This document shows, one piece after another, positions 24,673-33,048 of a stretch of 64,000 bases of DNA. Source of the DNA: Mariniblastus sp. (lineage in GTDB: Bacteria > Planctomycetota > Planctomycetia > Pirellulales > Pirellulaceae). Made by a program: the position numbers and the translations under genes. Each line of letters begins with the position of its first letter. Position 1 is the stretch's first letter. The stretch lies in contig JAKVBG010000003.1 of the NCBI GenBank assembly GCA_022447605.1, forward strand, positions 124,001 to 188,000. The letters are read 5' to 3'. The notes below the pieces were generated by a model that did not search any database, was not told the origin of the DNA, and saw only the letters and a program-made list of their open reading frames with translations.

Positions 24673-26220
24673 CTAGGTAGCGCCATCCTGCAAAGCCTGG
24701 GTATCTACCGCTTCATCATCAGCAGGCTGGCCTAGCAATTTTTGCAGCGTAGCCCTTACCTTGGCGAACTTCAAAGGCAAATCGAGTGGCAACCGCTGGT
24801 CGGAAACCTTGGCATCAGCCAAGTATTTTTTCACACCGGACGTCACCAGGATGATCGCCGGGATATCGCGTGTCTCCTCGTTGTCGGCAAATTCATTGAA
24901 AGCCTGGATCCCCTCATAGCCGAGCCCGGAGCAGCCGAAAATGACACAGTCAGCCGGTCGTTCCTCAGCCGGATCAAGTTCCATGAAACGAATCAGCGCC
25001 CGTTGCGGATCCCCAATCACCAAAACCCGGTAGCCGAGATTTTTCAGTTTTTCCCGCAGCGCATTCTGAATTTTCTGATTGGAATCAATCACCATCACGG
25101 TCTTGCCACTGCCCTCCACCTCTCGATGAGCCAGCTTCTGGTAATCCTCGGCATCTTTCCTGGCTGCCTCAGGGTCGTAACGCTGGGTCTTGCCGCGCTC
25201 AATCGCCTCGATCGTCTGTTCGATTTCCCGCAGGGCCAGCCCGGGAGTCTGAGGCCTTTTTTCCGGGTCGAGTTCCATCAAGCGATTCACCAGGATCACC
25301 ACACGGTGTGGCATATCCGGATCGTAGTTCGTCAACGGAACGATCTCCCGGTAGCGCCGCGGGGACAACCGCTTGATCCGCTCGCGGGTTTCCTCCAGCG
25401 GGGAAGCCCCCGCCAGCATATGGTACAGAAGTACCCCCAGGAAATAGACATCGCTCCGCTCGTCGTTTCTGGCAACATTGGTCGCCTTCTCCAAACCGGC
25501 GTAATCGATACTGCGCGGGTTGAAATTTGTCTGGACAGACGAGTCCACGTCCATCTCCTTGTTGACCGACGCCAGTCCAAAATCGACAAGCTTGGCTTGT
25601 CCGTTGGTAGACAAAAGGACATTGGAAAGCTTCACATCCCGATGACCAATCCCCTGCTTGAGCGCGTAATCCAGCCCAGCCGCCACATCGCGAACAAGCT
25701 TCAACGCGACATGCCGCTTGATCACTCCGTGGGCTTTCACATAATCTCGCAGGTTCTGACCTTCGATGAAGTCCATTACCATGAACGTTCGCCCGCCCTC
25801 GTCGGAAACTTCATGGATGGGCACAATATTCGGGTGGCGCAATCGCATCACGGTACGCGCTTCGCGCAAGAATCGATCACGGGTATCCAGGTCGGATGAA
25901 TATCGGTTTCTCAACACCTTGACCGCCTTGATTTCACCCGTTTTTTGGTGAGCGGCTCGATAGACCCTGGCAAAGGTACCTGCACCAACCATGTACAGTA
26001 CTTTCCATTTCCCGTAGAAATAGCCGCGACGGTGACCTTCGATCAACCGTTGTATTTGCCAATTGGTCAAATACTCCTGCTTCAGCAGAACGCTCTGCAA
26101 TGCCTCGAACGTCGTTCCACGACCGCCGGCAGCCGACATCGCGCGGTCGAGTTGGGCAGATTCCAACAGCCGACATTCATGGGCACGTTGGGATAGTTGT
26201 TCGGCTGATAATTGTGACAT
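24673..26220 (-). CDS. Ser/Thr protein kinase with C-terminal degenerate receiver domain
   Basis: 515 residues, ATG start. Residues 1-70 are a helical extension typical of planctomycete kinases (LLKQEYLTNWQIQRL). The Hanks-type kinase domain follows with VGAGTFARVYRA, the lysine in IKAVKVLRNR, catalytic H193-R-D195 in GIGHRDVKLSNVLL and LVDFGLAS, so it should be active. Residues about 374-497 resemble a response-regulator receiver (TVMVIDSNQKIQNALREKL, a threonine/serine strand IILVTSG and a C-terminal LPLKFAKVRATL with the conserved-type lysine), but the phospho-acceptor position is Gly429 (CVIFGCSGLGYEG) instead of Asp. There is no transmembrane helix. It is probably a cytoplasmic signalling kinase with a phosphorylation-independent receiver acting as a docking or regulatory module. 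Confidence 0.9.
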   Translation of the reverse strand: MSQLSAEQLSQRAHECRLLESAQLDRAMSAAGGRGTTFEALQSVLLKQEYLTNWQIQRLIEGHRRGYFYGKWKVLYMVGAGTFARVYRAAHQKTGEIKAVKVLRNRYSSDLDTRDRFLREARTVMRLRHPNIVPIHEVSDEGGRTFMVMDFIEGQNLRDYVKAHGVIKRHVALKLVRDVAAGLDYALKQGIGHRDVKLSNVLLSTNGQAKLVDFGLASVNKEMDVDSSVQTNFNPRSIDYAGLEKATNVARNDERSDVYFLGVLLYHMLAGASPLEETRERIKRLSPRRYREIVPLTNYDPDMPHRVVILVNRLMELDPEKRPQTPGLALREIEQTIEAIERGKTQRYDPEAARKDAEDYQKLAHREVEGSGKTVMVIDSNQKIQNALREKLKNLGYRVLVIGDPQRALIRFMELDPAEERPADCVIFGCSGLGYEGIQAFNEFADNEETRDIPAIILVTSGVKKYLADAKVSDQRLPLDLPLKFAKVRATLQKLLGQPADDEAVDTQALQDGAT

Positions 26221-26946
26221 CTGGGTTCTAGGAATACAAAATAATGACGGAGCAGTTTTCGGTGGTTGCTATTTCAGACGGGCATCCCGATGAGCGTCTC
26301 TGGTTGCGCTGGCCCGGGCAAATCTCTGAACAAAGAGAAACGGCGCGCAGGATCGGCCATCGTCGCCAAAAACCCGGCCTTCTAGTCTATTCCACACCTG
26401 ATTTTCGGGCAACTTTTTGCCGCCTTGGATTCCAGCAACCGTCTTAAAATCACGGCAATCACCGTGAAAAACCCGATATTCGTTAAATTAGTCAAGCTGA
26501 AAACACTCACTAGTCCTTCCCCTGCCCGGCTAGGCAAGGAGTGATCCGCCCCCGGACGAGGCTGGATGCAATCCGTCGGAGCTGCGTATGGCGATACCTG
26601 TGGCACTGCTTTTAGCACTGCTTTTCAGGCAGATTCTCGTCCGGGTGGCTGCCCTGGAAAAGCCAGTCGTCAGGGTACGGTGAACGAGATGGATTCGATC
26701 GTCCGTCATGGTTCATCACCTGTGGGGTATCGTCACTGCCACAGCCCCGGTCACCCACCGAGCGCCTAAAGCACCATTGGCAGGGTACTTACATACAGCG
26801 CACAGCCCTCTCTCCAAATGCTATCACGTTGCCACCAACGGGCTGCTCGTGGGAACCGGCCAAAAAGCATGGCATTGATCTGGTTCTGGTCGCTAAATAC
26901 TGCTAGAAGCTGAAGTTGCGTTAAAGCGAATGATCCTGCCTCCACG
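26221..26946. other. Divergent intergenic region, no gene recognised
   Basis: About 725 bases between the kinase and the large secreted protein. The open frames in it are short and without family resemblance or ribosome-binding sites. It contains the near-direct repeat TGGCACTGCTTTTAGCACTGCTTTT around 26600-26628. A structured RNA could lie here but none is recognised. Confidence 0.35.
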
Positions 26947-29727
26947 ATGGCAACCAAGATCGAGAACTCTCACACCCGCTGCGTCATGCGTTGCAAGACT
27001 ACCCGAACAAGAGCTTACCCGAACTGGCAACCGGTTCTCTCGTTGATTCTGGTCGGGCTGATCGTATTGACCGGTTCGCCGGCGGCTGCTCAGTTTCACG
27101 AAACGTTTGATACGGATTCCGTCTCCTGGTCATTGGCGGAAACTGATTGTGACGTCCCCAAGTCGAGGTGGTTGCAACAACGCAAGCGCGAAGATCAGCG
27201 AAGCTACGAGCAACTGTTTTTCCCCTGTGGACCAGGCACCAAGGTCCTGGTGGCCCACCCGGTTACCCCGGCCTTTGTGATTCCGGAGTTATCGGCCGAA
27301 CTGACCTTCTGTTGCAATCGCGCGGGGGCGAGGCTGATGGCGCGGATTGTCCTGCCCCACTCTCCGCGCCTGGACGAAAAAAAACCGATCACCACGTACG
27401 TGTCGGGGCCGATCTGCCAGGTGGCCGGCCAGTGGACGAAACTGGAATTCCAACCTGGAGAATTGTCAGCTGCCTTGCGAGAACAGCTCTGGCTGCTGCG
27501 GCGACAACATGGCCCCGGGGTCACGTTACAGAACGCCTACGTGGACCAGATCGTATTGAACACGTATAGCGAGCCCGGCACGGTGGATGTTCGGGTCGAC
27601 GATCTCAAACTTCATTCGATTGTCTCCGCTGAAAGCACAGCGCAGGAGGTTCGTATCTATGGCCCGATCGTGCAAGCAACATCCAATCCAGCCCGAGACT
27701 CAAACGTCGTACCGGCCCAGGCAACGGAAGTAGAAGAACGTCAGCCATCCCTCATTCAACGTGATGGCACGGTGCTATTGGCTAACGAGAAACCGTATTT
27801 TGCCAAGCTGATTCAACACAATGGTGAGTCGTTTGCATTCCTCCAATCACTCGGTTTCAACACGATCCAGTTGCGTTCAACCGCCACGCCCCAGCAATTG
27901 CGGGAAGCGCGCCAACTCGGTCTCTGGCTCGTCTGTCCGCCGCCCAGTTCGATCGGAATCCATTCGATTCCGTTTGCCTACGACCGGGTCCTGGCCTGGT
28001 CACTCGGGGAAAACAAGTCCGTTCGGGATTTACAGAACATCCAGGCCACGGTCCGTGAAATTCGCGAGTCGGACCTCCGTACCGGGCGTCCAATCGTCTG
28101 CAATGTGCAGTCCCACTGGTCCTTGCTCGGCCGCGAGGTCGATATCGTCTCGCTCGGACTGGAGCCGGTAGGGACGAGTTTCATTGCCAGTGGTTACAGC
28201 GACTGGATCAAGGATCGCGCCACATCGGCCGGAAGCAGGCCGGTGTGGGCCGACCTGCAGACAGAATATTCAGCCAAAATGCAGCAGCAGGCCCGCTCGA
28301 TTGCGACGGATCTCCCCCCCACACCGATCGAGGCACAACAGGTCCAGTTCCTGGCCTATGAAGCGCTGGCCGGGGGTGCCCGCGGAATCCGCTTCCTGTC
28401 CCGAAACCGTCTCGATGGGGATGACCCGGCCACGCGCCTCCGCGCCTTGACCATTGCCAACGTCCTCAGCCAGTTGAACCAGCTCGCCCCGTGGGCCGCC
28501 GGCGGTGCCGTAAGGGGAGAACTCGCCTTGAAAGATCAAGACGGACCCCTGGAAGTGACCGCCCTGGATACCAGTCGAAGCCGCTTGTTGCTGGTTCAGC
28601 GCCCCACCCATCGGGAACAGTATTGGGCAGGCGATGTACCGATGAAGACCGTCTCGTTCTGGGACCGTTCAGCCGCCTTTACCGATCGAGCCTACCAGGT
28701 TACTCCGGCCGGCCTGAACCCGGTCGCTCACAAACGGGAACCTGGTGGCACCCGAATCACGATTGAAAATTGCCCTTTCGCCACGGCAGTCGTACTGACT
28801 CAGGACCCGTTGGTTGTCAGTCGCCTCAACCGCGCCTACGACAATCAGCCCGGACAACCGACTGCGATGGAACAACATATGGATCTGACACGCCAATGGC
28901 TGGCCATCATGCAATTGGTGGAAGGGCAACTGGGAAGTATGGGACGCAGCTCCGCGACTGCCAGCGGTGCGCTGAACGAAGCCGTCAATGCGATGCGACA
29001 AGCCAACCGTTTGCAGCTGGCAAGCAGCGATTCGATTGCCCTCAAGTACGTCACCCAAACTAACGAGCGGCTCTCTTTCGTCCGCCGTGAATTGATGACC
29101 GAACCACTGGGTGACTTTTCGTCCAAGACTTCCACGCCGCTGTTAACCCATCTCAGCCTGGTGCCACTGCACTGGCAACTGGCCGACCACCTGCAACAAA
29201 CGGCCTGGAAGCCAAACAGTTTGACAGGTGGTGACTTCGAAAACCTGGAACATATGACCAACGCGGGTTGGCGCAATCGTCGCCTGGAATTTTCCGGGGT
29301 GAACACGCAAGTCGAATTGACCCGGGAAGCAAAAGCCGAAGGGACCTATGGGCTGAGAATCAGTGTCGACGCGGACCCATCGGTCGGTGTCCTGCCAGCG
29401 ACACCCGTCTGGATCACCAGCGCGCCGGTTGCCGTGAAGTCGGGTCAACTCGTGCGGATTCATGGTTGGGCCAATGTGCCGAAGGTGATTTCCGGCAGCC
29501 AAGATGGCTTGACCATTACGGACAGCCTGGGAGGCGAGAATCTGGCCGAACGAATTCCCGTCACCGAGGGTTGGCAGGAGTTCACGCTCTACCGCGGGGT
29601 TCCACAGGACGGAGAACTGACCGTCACGCTCGGGCTGACGGGTATCGGCACAGCCATGGTTGACGAAGTGACCATTCGTGTAGTCGACTTGCCCGAACCT
29701 GGTGTGCGGGAAGCCCGCAATCAGTGA
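26947..29727 (+). CDS. Large secreted protein with glycoside-hydrolase-like barrel and C-terminal carbohydrate-binding-like domain
   Basis: 926 residues, ATG start; a later in-frame ATG at codon 14 is possible. An extended signal sequence (WQPVLSLILVGLIVLTGSPA) ends near residue 49 (AAA-QFHE). Residues 50-220 form a beta-rich domain beginning FHETFDTDSVSWSL. Residues about 270-520 have the pattern of a glycoside-hydrolase-type TIM barrel: a name-and-face motif ANEKPYFAKLIQHNGESFAF, LQSLGFNTIQLRS, LGLWLVCPPPSS, RVLAWSLGENKS and a late strand with ALAGGARGIRFLSR. Residues 780-910 form a beta-sandwich of the CBM4/9 type (GGDFENLEHMTNAGWRNRR, YGLRISVDAD). I cannot locate two firm catalytic glutamates, so enzymatic activity is uncertain. 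Likely function is polysaccharide binding or processing outside the cell. Confidence 0.75.
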   Translation: MATKIENSHTRCVMRCKTTRTRAYPNWQPVLSLILVGLIVLTGSPAAAQFHETFDTDSVSWSLAETDCDVPKSRWLQQRKREDQRSYEQLFFPCGPGTKVLVAHPVTPAFVIPELSAELTFCCNRAGARLMARIVLPHSPRLDEKKPITTYVSGPICQVAGQWTKLEFQPGELSAALREQLWLLRRQHGPGVTLQNAYVDQIVLNTYSEPGTVDVRVDDLKLHSIVSAESTAQEVRIYGPIVQATSNPARDSNVVPAQATEVEERQPSLIQRDGTVLLANEKPYFAKLIQHNGESFAFLQSLGFNTIQLRSTATPQQLREARQLGLWLVCPPPSSIGIHSIPFAYDRVLAWSLGENKSVRDLQNIQATVREIRESDLRTGRPIVCNVQSHWSLLGREVDIVSLGLEPVGTSFIASGYSDWIKDRATSAGSRPVWADLQTEYSAKMQQQARSIATDLPPTPIEAQQVQFLAYEALAGGARGIRFLSRNRLDGDDPATRLRALTIANVLSQLNQLAPWAAGGAVRGELALKDQDGPLEVTALDTSRSRLLLVQRPTHREQYWAGDVPMKTVSFWDRSAAFTDRAYQVTPAGLNPVAHKREPGGTRITIENCPFATAVVLTQDPLVVSRLNRAYDNQPGQPTAMEQHMDLTRQWLAIMQLVEGQLGSMGRSSATASGALNEAVNAMRQANRLQLASSDSIALKYVTQTNERLSFVRRELMTEPLGDFSSKTSTPLLTHLSLVPLHWQLADHLQQTAWKPNSLTGGDFENLEHMTNAGWRNRRLEFSGVNTQVELTREAKAEGTYGLRISVDADPSVGVLPATPVWITSAPVAVKSGQLVRIHGWANVPKVISGSQDGLTITDSLGGENLAERIPVTEGWQEFTLYRGVPQDGELTVTLGLTGIGTAMVDEVTIRVVDLPEPGVREARNQ

Positions 29728-29760
29728 TCCATCTTTTTCCGGGTTCCCGTCAGGAGACAA

Positions 29761-29790
29761 AAAAACCGGCCGTTAGGCCGGTTGTATTTT
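29761..29790 (-). terminator. Strong bidirectional terminator between secreted-protein gene and rplX
   Basis: AACCGGCC-GTTA-GGCCGGTT is a perfect eight-base stem with a four-base loop. The minus strand has TTTTT immediately after the stem and the plus strand has GTATTTT. It ends rplX transcription and probably also the convergent plus-strand gene. Confidence 0.92.
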
Positions 29791-29822
29791 CAGGCGTCAG
29801 TGTCGCCCTGCAGGATCAGGAA

Positions 29823-30170
29823 TCAATTCTTGGTATAGGCTGACTTCGGTGGGGAAACCAATCCCATCGACGTATCGCTTGAACGGGCAAACCGTTCCTT
29901 GCTGCCATCTTCCAGGTACCGGTACCCGATCCGGGTCGGCTGGTTGGTCTTGGGGCAGAGTGCCATAACGGTCGACGCATGGATCGGCATCTCCTTATGC
30001 AAGCGCCCTCCCTGTGGGTTGCGCTGGCTTGGCTTGACATGCTTGTAGACCATGTTCACACCTTCAATAAGAAGCTTGTTCTTGGCATGGTCTACCGAGA
30101 CGACTTTGCCGGTCACACCACGGTCTTTACCGCGAATCACCTGGACCATATCACCGACTTTGATTTTCAT
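29823..30170 (-). CDS. rplX: 50S ribosomal protein L24
   Basis: 115 residues, ATG start. The N-terminus MKIKVGDMVQVIRGKDRGVT is the KOW motif of L24, followed by GKVVSVDHAKNKLLIEGVNM and KHVKPSQRNPQGGRLHKEMP, all characteristic. The C-terminus is about ten residues longer than in E. coli L24. It is an assembly-initiating protein of the large subunit that binds 23S rRNA. It is encoded alone, not inside the spc operon with L14 and L5, and is followed by its own terminator; its neighbours are cutC and a secreted protein. Confidence 0.97.
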   Translation of the reverse strand: MKIKVGDMVQVIRGKDRGVTGKVVSVDHAKNKLLIEGVNMVYKHVKPSQRNPQGGRLHKEMPIHASTVMALCPKTNQPTRIGYRYLEDGSKERFARSSDTSMGLVSPPKSAYTKN

Positions 30171-30267
30171 GGTTCACTCTATTTCTGAAGTTGCCTGCGG
30201 GCACGTTTACAATCAAATGGAACCGCGAATCTTCGTACACGAACCTGGAAATGTCAAGGCTTAAACC

Positions 30268-30981
30268 TTAATCACCGCAACTGAAATAGGACTGCAGGTT
30301 GGCCAGAGTGGACTCAATTTCGCTGCCAACCGACCGGTAATCCCTCGGATTCCCCCCAGAAAAACTGCCGTGAACCTGCTCGATACCGAGGACCCGGACC
30401 ACTTCTATCACGTTGGCCGCAGAAATGCCCCCGGCCGGCAGGATGTTCAGCTCTCCCCCCGTTTCTTCGACCAATTCCCGCATCACCTGCAATCCGGCAG
30501 GGCAACCATCGGCCCGTCCGCTGGTCATTACCCGGTCGATGCCCAGATCGATCAATTGGCGACTGGCGGTCGACCAGTCAGCCAGGTGATCGAATGCCTT
30601 GTGGAACACCAGTTCCCCCTCACCGACCAGGTCCCGCATCTCGCGGCATCGCTCCCGATCCACGCTTCGGTCGGCCGTCACCGCGCCGAAGGCCAGCCCG
30701 GAAACCCCGGCCGCCAGGAGCCACTGGGCGCTGCGGATCATCGTTTGCCATTCATGCGGTTCGTAACAGAAATCGCCTGATCGGGGTCGCACCATCGCCA
30801 CCACCGGGATCGTGACCTGATCCAGCACCGACTTGACCAAACCGGACGAAGGGGTCAGTCCATCCAATTCCAGAGCAAAATTCAACTCGAGTCGCTCCGC
30901 CCCGGCTTGCTCCGCGACCAGCGCTCCCTGCAGTGAGTCAACACAGGCCTCAACCAGGAATGGGACCGAATCCGTTGCCAT
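30268..30981 (-). CDS. cutC: CutC family protein (copper homeostasis)
   Basis: 237 residues, ATG start; the preceding gene on the same strand ends seven bases upstream, so translation is likely coupled. Family motifs: LVEACVDSLQGALVAEQAGA, AERLELNFAL, the MVRPRSGDFCY segment, GLAFGAVT, VFHKAFDH and RVMTSGRADGC, then GGELNILPAGGISAANV and QVHGSFSGG. It is a TIM-barrel protein described as involved in copper tolerance in E. coli, although direct copper binding is disputed. The alignment of all core motifs is complete. Confidence 0.93.
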   Translation of the reverse strand: MATDSVPFLVEACVDSLQGALVAEQAGAERLELNFALELDGLTPSSGLVKSVLDQVTIPVVAMVRPRSGDFCYEPHEWQTMIRSAQWLLAAGVSGLAFGAVTADRSVDRERCREMRDLVGEGELVFHKAFDHLADWSTASRQLIDLGIDRVMTSGRADGCPAGLQVMRELVEETGGELNILPAGGISAANVIEVVRVLGIEQVHGSFSGGNPRDYRSVGSEIESTLANLQSYFSCGD

Positions 30982-30988
30982 GGATCGC

Positions 30989-32161
30989 CTACCGGTCCTT
31001 TTCCGGGTGACAGTACTTCAAGGCCAACAGGCAATAACTGGTCACCAGATTGGGGTCACCTTCGTACCAGCGGTCTGCCTCGTTTGTCCAGGAACCGTTG
31101 GCGTGCTGCCGGGATTGAAATGCATCGAGCAGGTCAGCCCGCCAGTTATGCTCGTTCCCGTTGGCATCCAGGATCGTTCGTTCGCCATTGGCATCCAGCG
31201 CCTTGGCAAAAACATGGTAGTAATAATACAAGCCCTGCAGACCCATACCCGGGTTCGTCTGCAGGTCATAATGCCGCGAGATCCAGTCCTTGGCGGATTG
31301 CACCCGGATATCGTCCTTGGAGAGCCCGGCGTAGAGGAAACTTTTCAGCCCGGCGTACGTCATCGATGCGTAGCTACGTAAACCACCGTCCGGGGTCCGG
31401 CCACCATCGACCTGCACCTTGGTTTCACCTTCCCCCACCGGTGTGTAAATAAAACCGCCCCGATCGTCAGGGGTCACATGGGTGGCAAATTCCTGTTCGT
31501 TGTACTGACTGGGAAGATTTTGCGCGCGGGACATGAAAACGACCGCTTTCTGGACCGCTTCACTCGAGGAATCCTCACCGGCCGCTTTCAGTGCATCGAT
31601 GAAAAACGATGTATTCGACATGTCTGGACGTTTATGCTTGCCGTACCCCTGGCCACCATAAAACGTGCTACTGCGCTCATACCCCTCGGCCTCATCCCAC
31701 TGGATGTTCTTTTGGAAATCGATCGCCTTGCGAATGATCTCATCGTACCGACCATCCGTATTGGCAGCCACAAAGCACATCACGGCGACGCTCGTTTCGT
31801 AGTTCCGCAGGTTACTGTCCGGCGCATAGACACCGCCGTCGGGCCGAATGAAGCCTTGCAGATAGTTCAGGCTCTTTTGCACAGCCGGGCTACTTTGAGG
31901 AACCCCGTTTTCCAGCAGCGCCGTGGTACACATGGCCGTCACAGCCGGCCCCAGCGATTCACTGAAAGAACCATTTTCGGCCTGACTGTTTTCCAGGTAC
32001 TGGATCGCCTTGGAAACGACCTGCCGGTACGCATTGGCGTCCACCGCTGCCACGTCCTGTCGATCAGTGGCCGAAAGATCCTGGGCCCGAGCCAACCCGC
32101 CCAGGCCGACCAGCACAACGAACCAGCTGGCTGAAAAGCGATAAAAGTATCTGGCGGTCAC
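30989..32161 (-). CDS. Exported prenyltransferase/squalene-oxidase-repeat protein
   Basis: 390 residues from a GTG at 32161 with a purine-rich GGGGAGAGG upstream. A signal peptide (FSASWFVVLVGLGGLARA) is followed by alpha-alpha toroid repeats of the prenyltransferase/squalene oxidase type: AIQYLENSQAENGSF, SLNYLQGFIRPDGGVY, DGGLRSYASMTYAGLKSF, GLQGLYYYYHVFAKAL and DAFQSRQHANGSWTN. The QxxxGSF/W spacings match the QW-like repeats. No DxDD cyclase motif is evident, and the protein is exported, so a binding or structural role is more likely than terpene cyclisation. Planctomycetes encode many such proteins. It lies directly before cutC in the same unit. Confidence 0.83.
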   Translation of the reverse strand: MTARYFYRFSASWFVVLVGLGGLARAQDLSATDRQDVAAVDANAYRQVVSKAIQYLENSQAENGSFSESLGPAVTAMCTTALLENGVPQSSPAVQKSLNYLQGFIRPDGGVYAPDSNLRNYETSVAVMCFVAANTDGRYDEIIRKAIDFQKNIQWDEAEGYERSSTFYGGQGYGKHKRPDMSNTSFFIDALKAAGEDSSSEAVQKAVVFMSRAQNLPSQYNEQEFATHVTPDDRGGFIYTPVGEGETKVQVDGGRTPDGGLRSYASMTYAGLKSFLYAGLSKDDIRVQSAKDWISRHYDLQTNPGMGLQGLYYYYHVFAKALDANGERTILDANGNEHNWRADLLDAFQSRQHANGSWTNEADRWYEGDPNLVTSYCLLALKYCHPEKDR

Positions 32162-32355
32162 CTTGCCTCTCCCCTGTTGCTGAATTTAAACGTAGCGCGT
32201 CATTCATCTGTCGTTGGGACGAGCCCCCATGACCCTCTTCCATCATCACCAGTTACCGGCTGCCGACCAACCCGAAAACGGGTAAATGCCGGGTTTCATG
32301 CGACGGCCGCAGGAGTGACACTTGGGCAGCGGAAGACACGTCTTTCACCCTGCCA

Positions 32356-32643
32356 TCAATTCACAATCGCCAAGATATCTGCCTCGCTCATGATCAGCAG
32401 CTCCTGGCCATCGACATCGATTTCCGTCCCCGCGTAACTGGAGAACAGGACACGGTCACCTTCACCAATTTGCGGTTTGGCGCGATTTCCATCTTTCAAC
32501 ATGGATCCCTCTCCAACCGAAAGCACGCGACCTTGTTGCGGTTTCTCTTTGGCACTCTCAGGAAGCACAATTCCGCCGGCCGTAGTTTCCTCGGCTTCCA
32601 TTCGCTTGACAACGATCTTGTCACCAAGGGGTTCGATTCTCAT
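32356..32643 (-). CDS. groES: Co-chaperonin GroES
   Basis: 95 residues from the ATG at 32643; a TTG four codons upstream lacks a binding site and would give an atypical N-terminus. The sequence MRIEPLGDKIVVKRMEAEE, the mobile loop TTAGGIVLPESAKEKPQQG, GDRVLFSSYAGTEI and DILAIVN are all canonical. It forms the heptameric lid of GroEL. No groEL lies next to it, so the pair is split in this genome. I looked for a CIRCE inverted repeat (TTAGCACTC-N9-GAGTGCTAA) upstream and did not find one. Confidence 0.96.
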   Translation of the reverse strand: MRIEPLGDKIVVKRMEAEETTAGGIVLPESAKEKPQQGRVLSVGEGSMLKDGNRAKPQIGEGDRVLFSSYAGTEIDVDGQELLIMSEADILAIVN

Positions 32644-33048
32644 TTCAAATTCCAAGTTGGAGGTGATTCACTGAACCGGTGAACCAGGTTTGGTCCACCT
32701 GCCAGTTCAGTATGGAAAGCCTATTATTGTTTCATGGGAGAAAAACGGCTTCAAGGCGGAACGGTCGAGAAGCGGAAATTGTTTGATTTCACGCTGTTTC
32801 AAACAACCTGAACCGTATAATTTGCCAAAAATGCCCGTTTCTACGCCAAGGGATGGTAAGGGTGGGCGAATGCCCATTAGCAGGCTCTCTGCCAGCCTAA
32901 AAAGCGAGCATCGGTCTGCGAATTGTTGGTTTCGCGACGGTTGTGGTACGATTTTCTACTCGAACTTTGCAACCGGATCTTGAGCATGCCAACCCCCTCG
33001 GCCTATCTGGGAATTTCAAGAATCAAAGACTTGGCAAACTGGAAAAAG
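32644..33048. other. Divergent intergenic region between groES and a coiled-coil protein gene
   Basis: About 400 bases with no supported coding frame upstream of 32986. It must hold the groES promoter on the minus strand and one for the coiled-coil gene on the plus strand. A TATAAT element is present (separate entry). Confidence 0.4.
32816..32821 (+). promoter_or_regulatory. Candidate -10 element (TATAAT)
   Basis: A consensus TATAAT sits in CCTGAACCGTATAATTT, about 230 bases before the coiled-coil protein start. The same flanking sequence, less one base, surrounds a TATAAT ahead of the ParA gene (41316-41331). No convincing -35 is seen at 17 bases. Confidence 0.3.

Noticed and set aside
24742-25899. 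Open frame of 385 codons on the plus strand
   Set aside because: Antisense to the Ser/Thr kinase. Kinase motifs on the minus strand leave no doubt about the coding strand.
30989-32161. Squalene-hopene cyclase
   Set aside because: Toroid repeats are present, but no DxDD motif is visible, the protein has a signal peptide, and it is much shorter than the cyclases.
32644-32984. CIRCE element upstream of groES
   Set aside because: I searched both strands for TTAGCACTC and GAGTGCTAA in this region and found neither.
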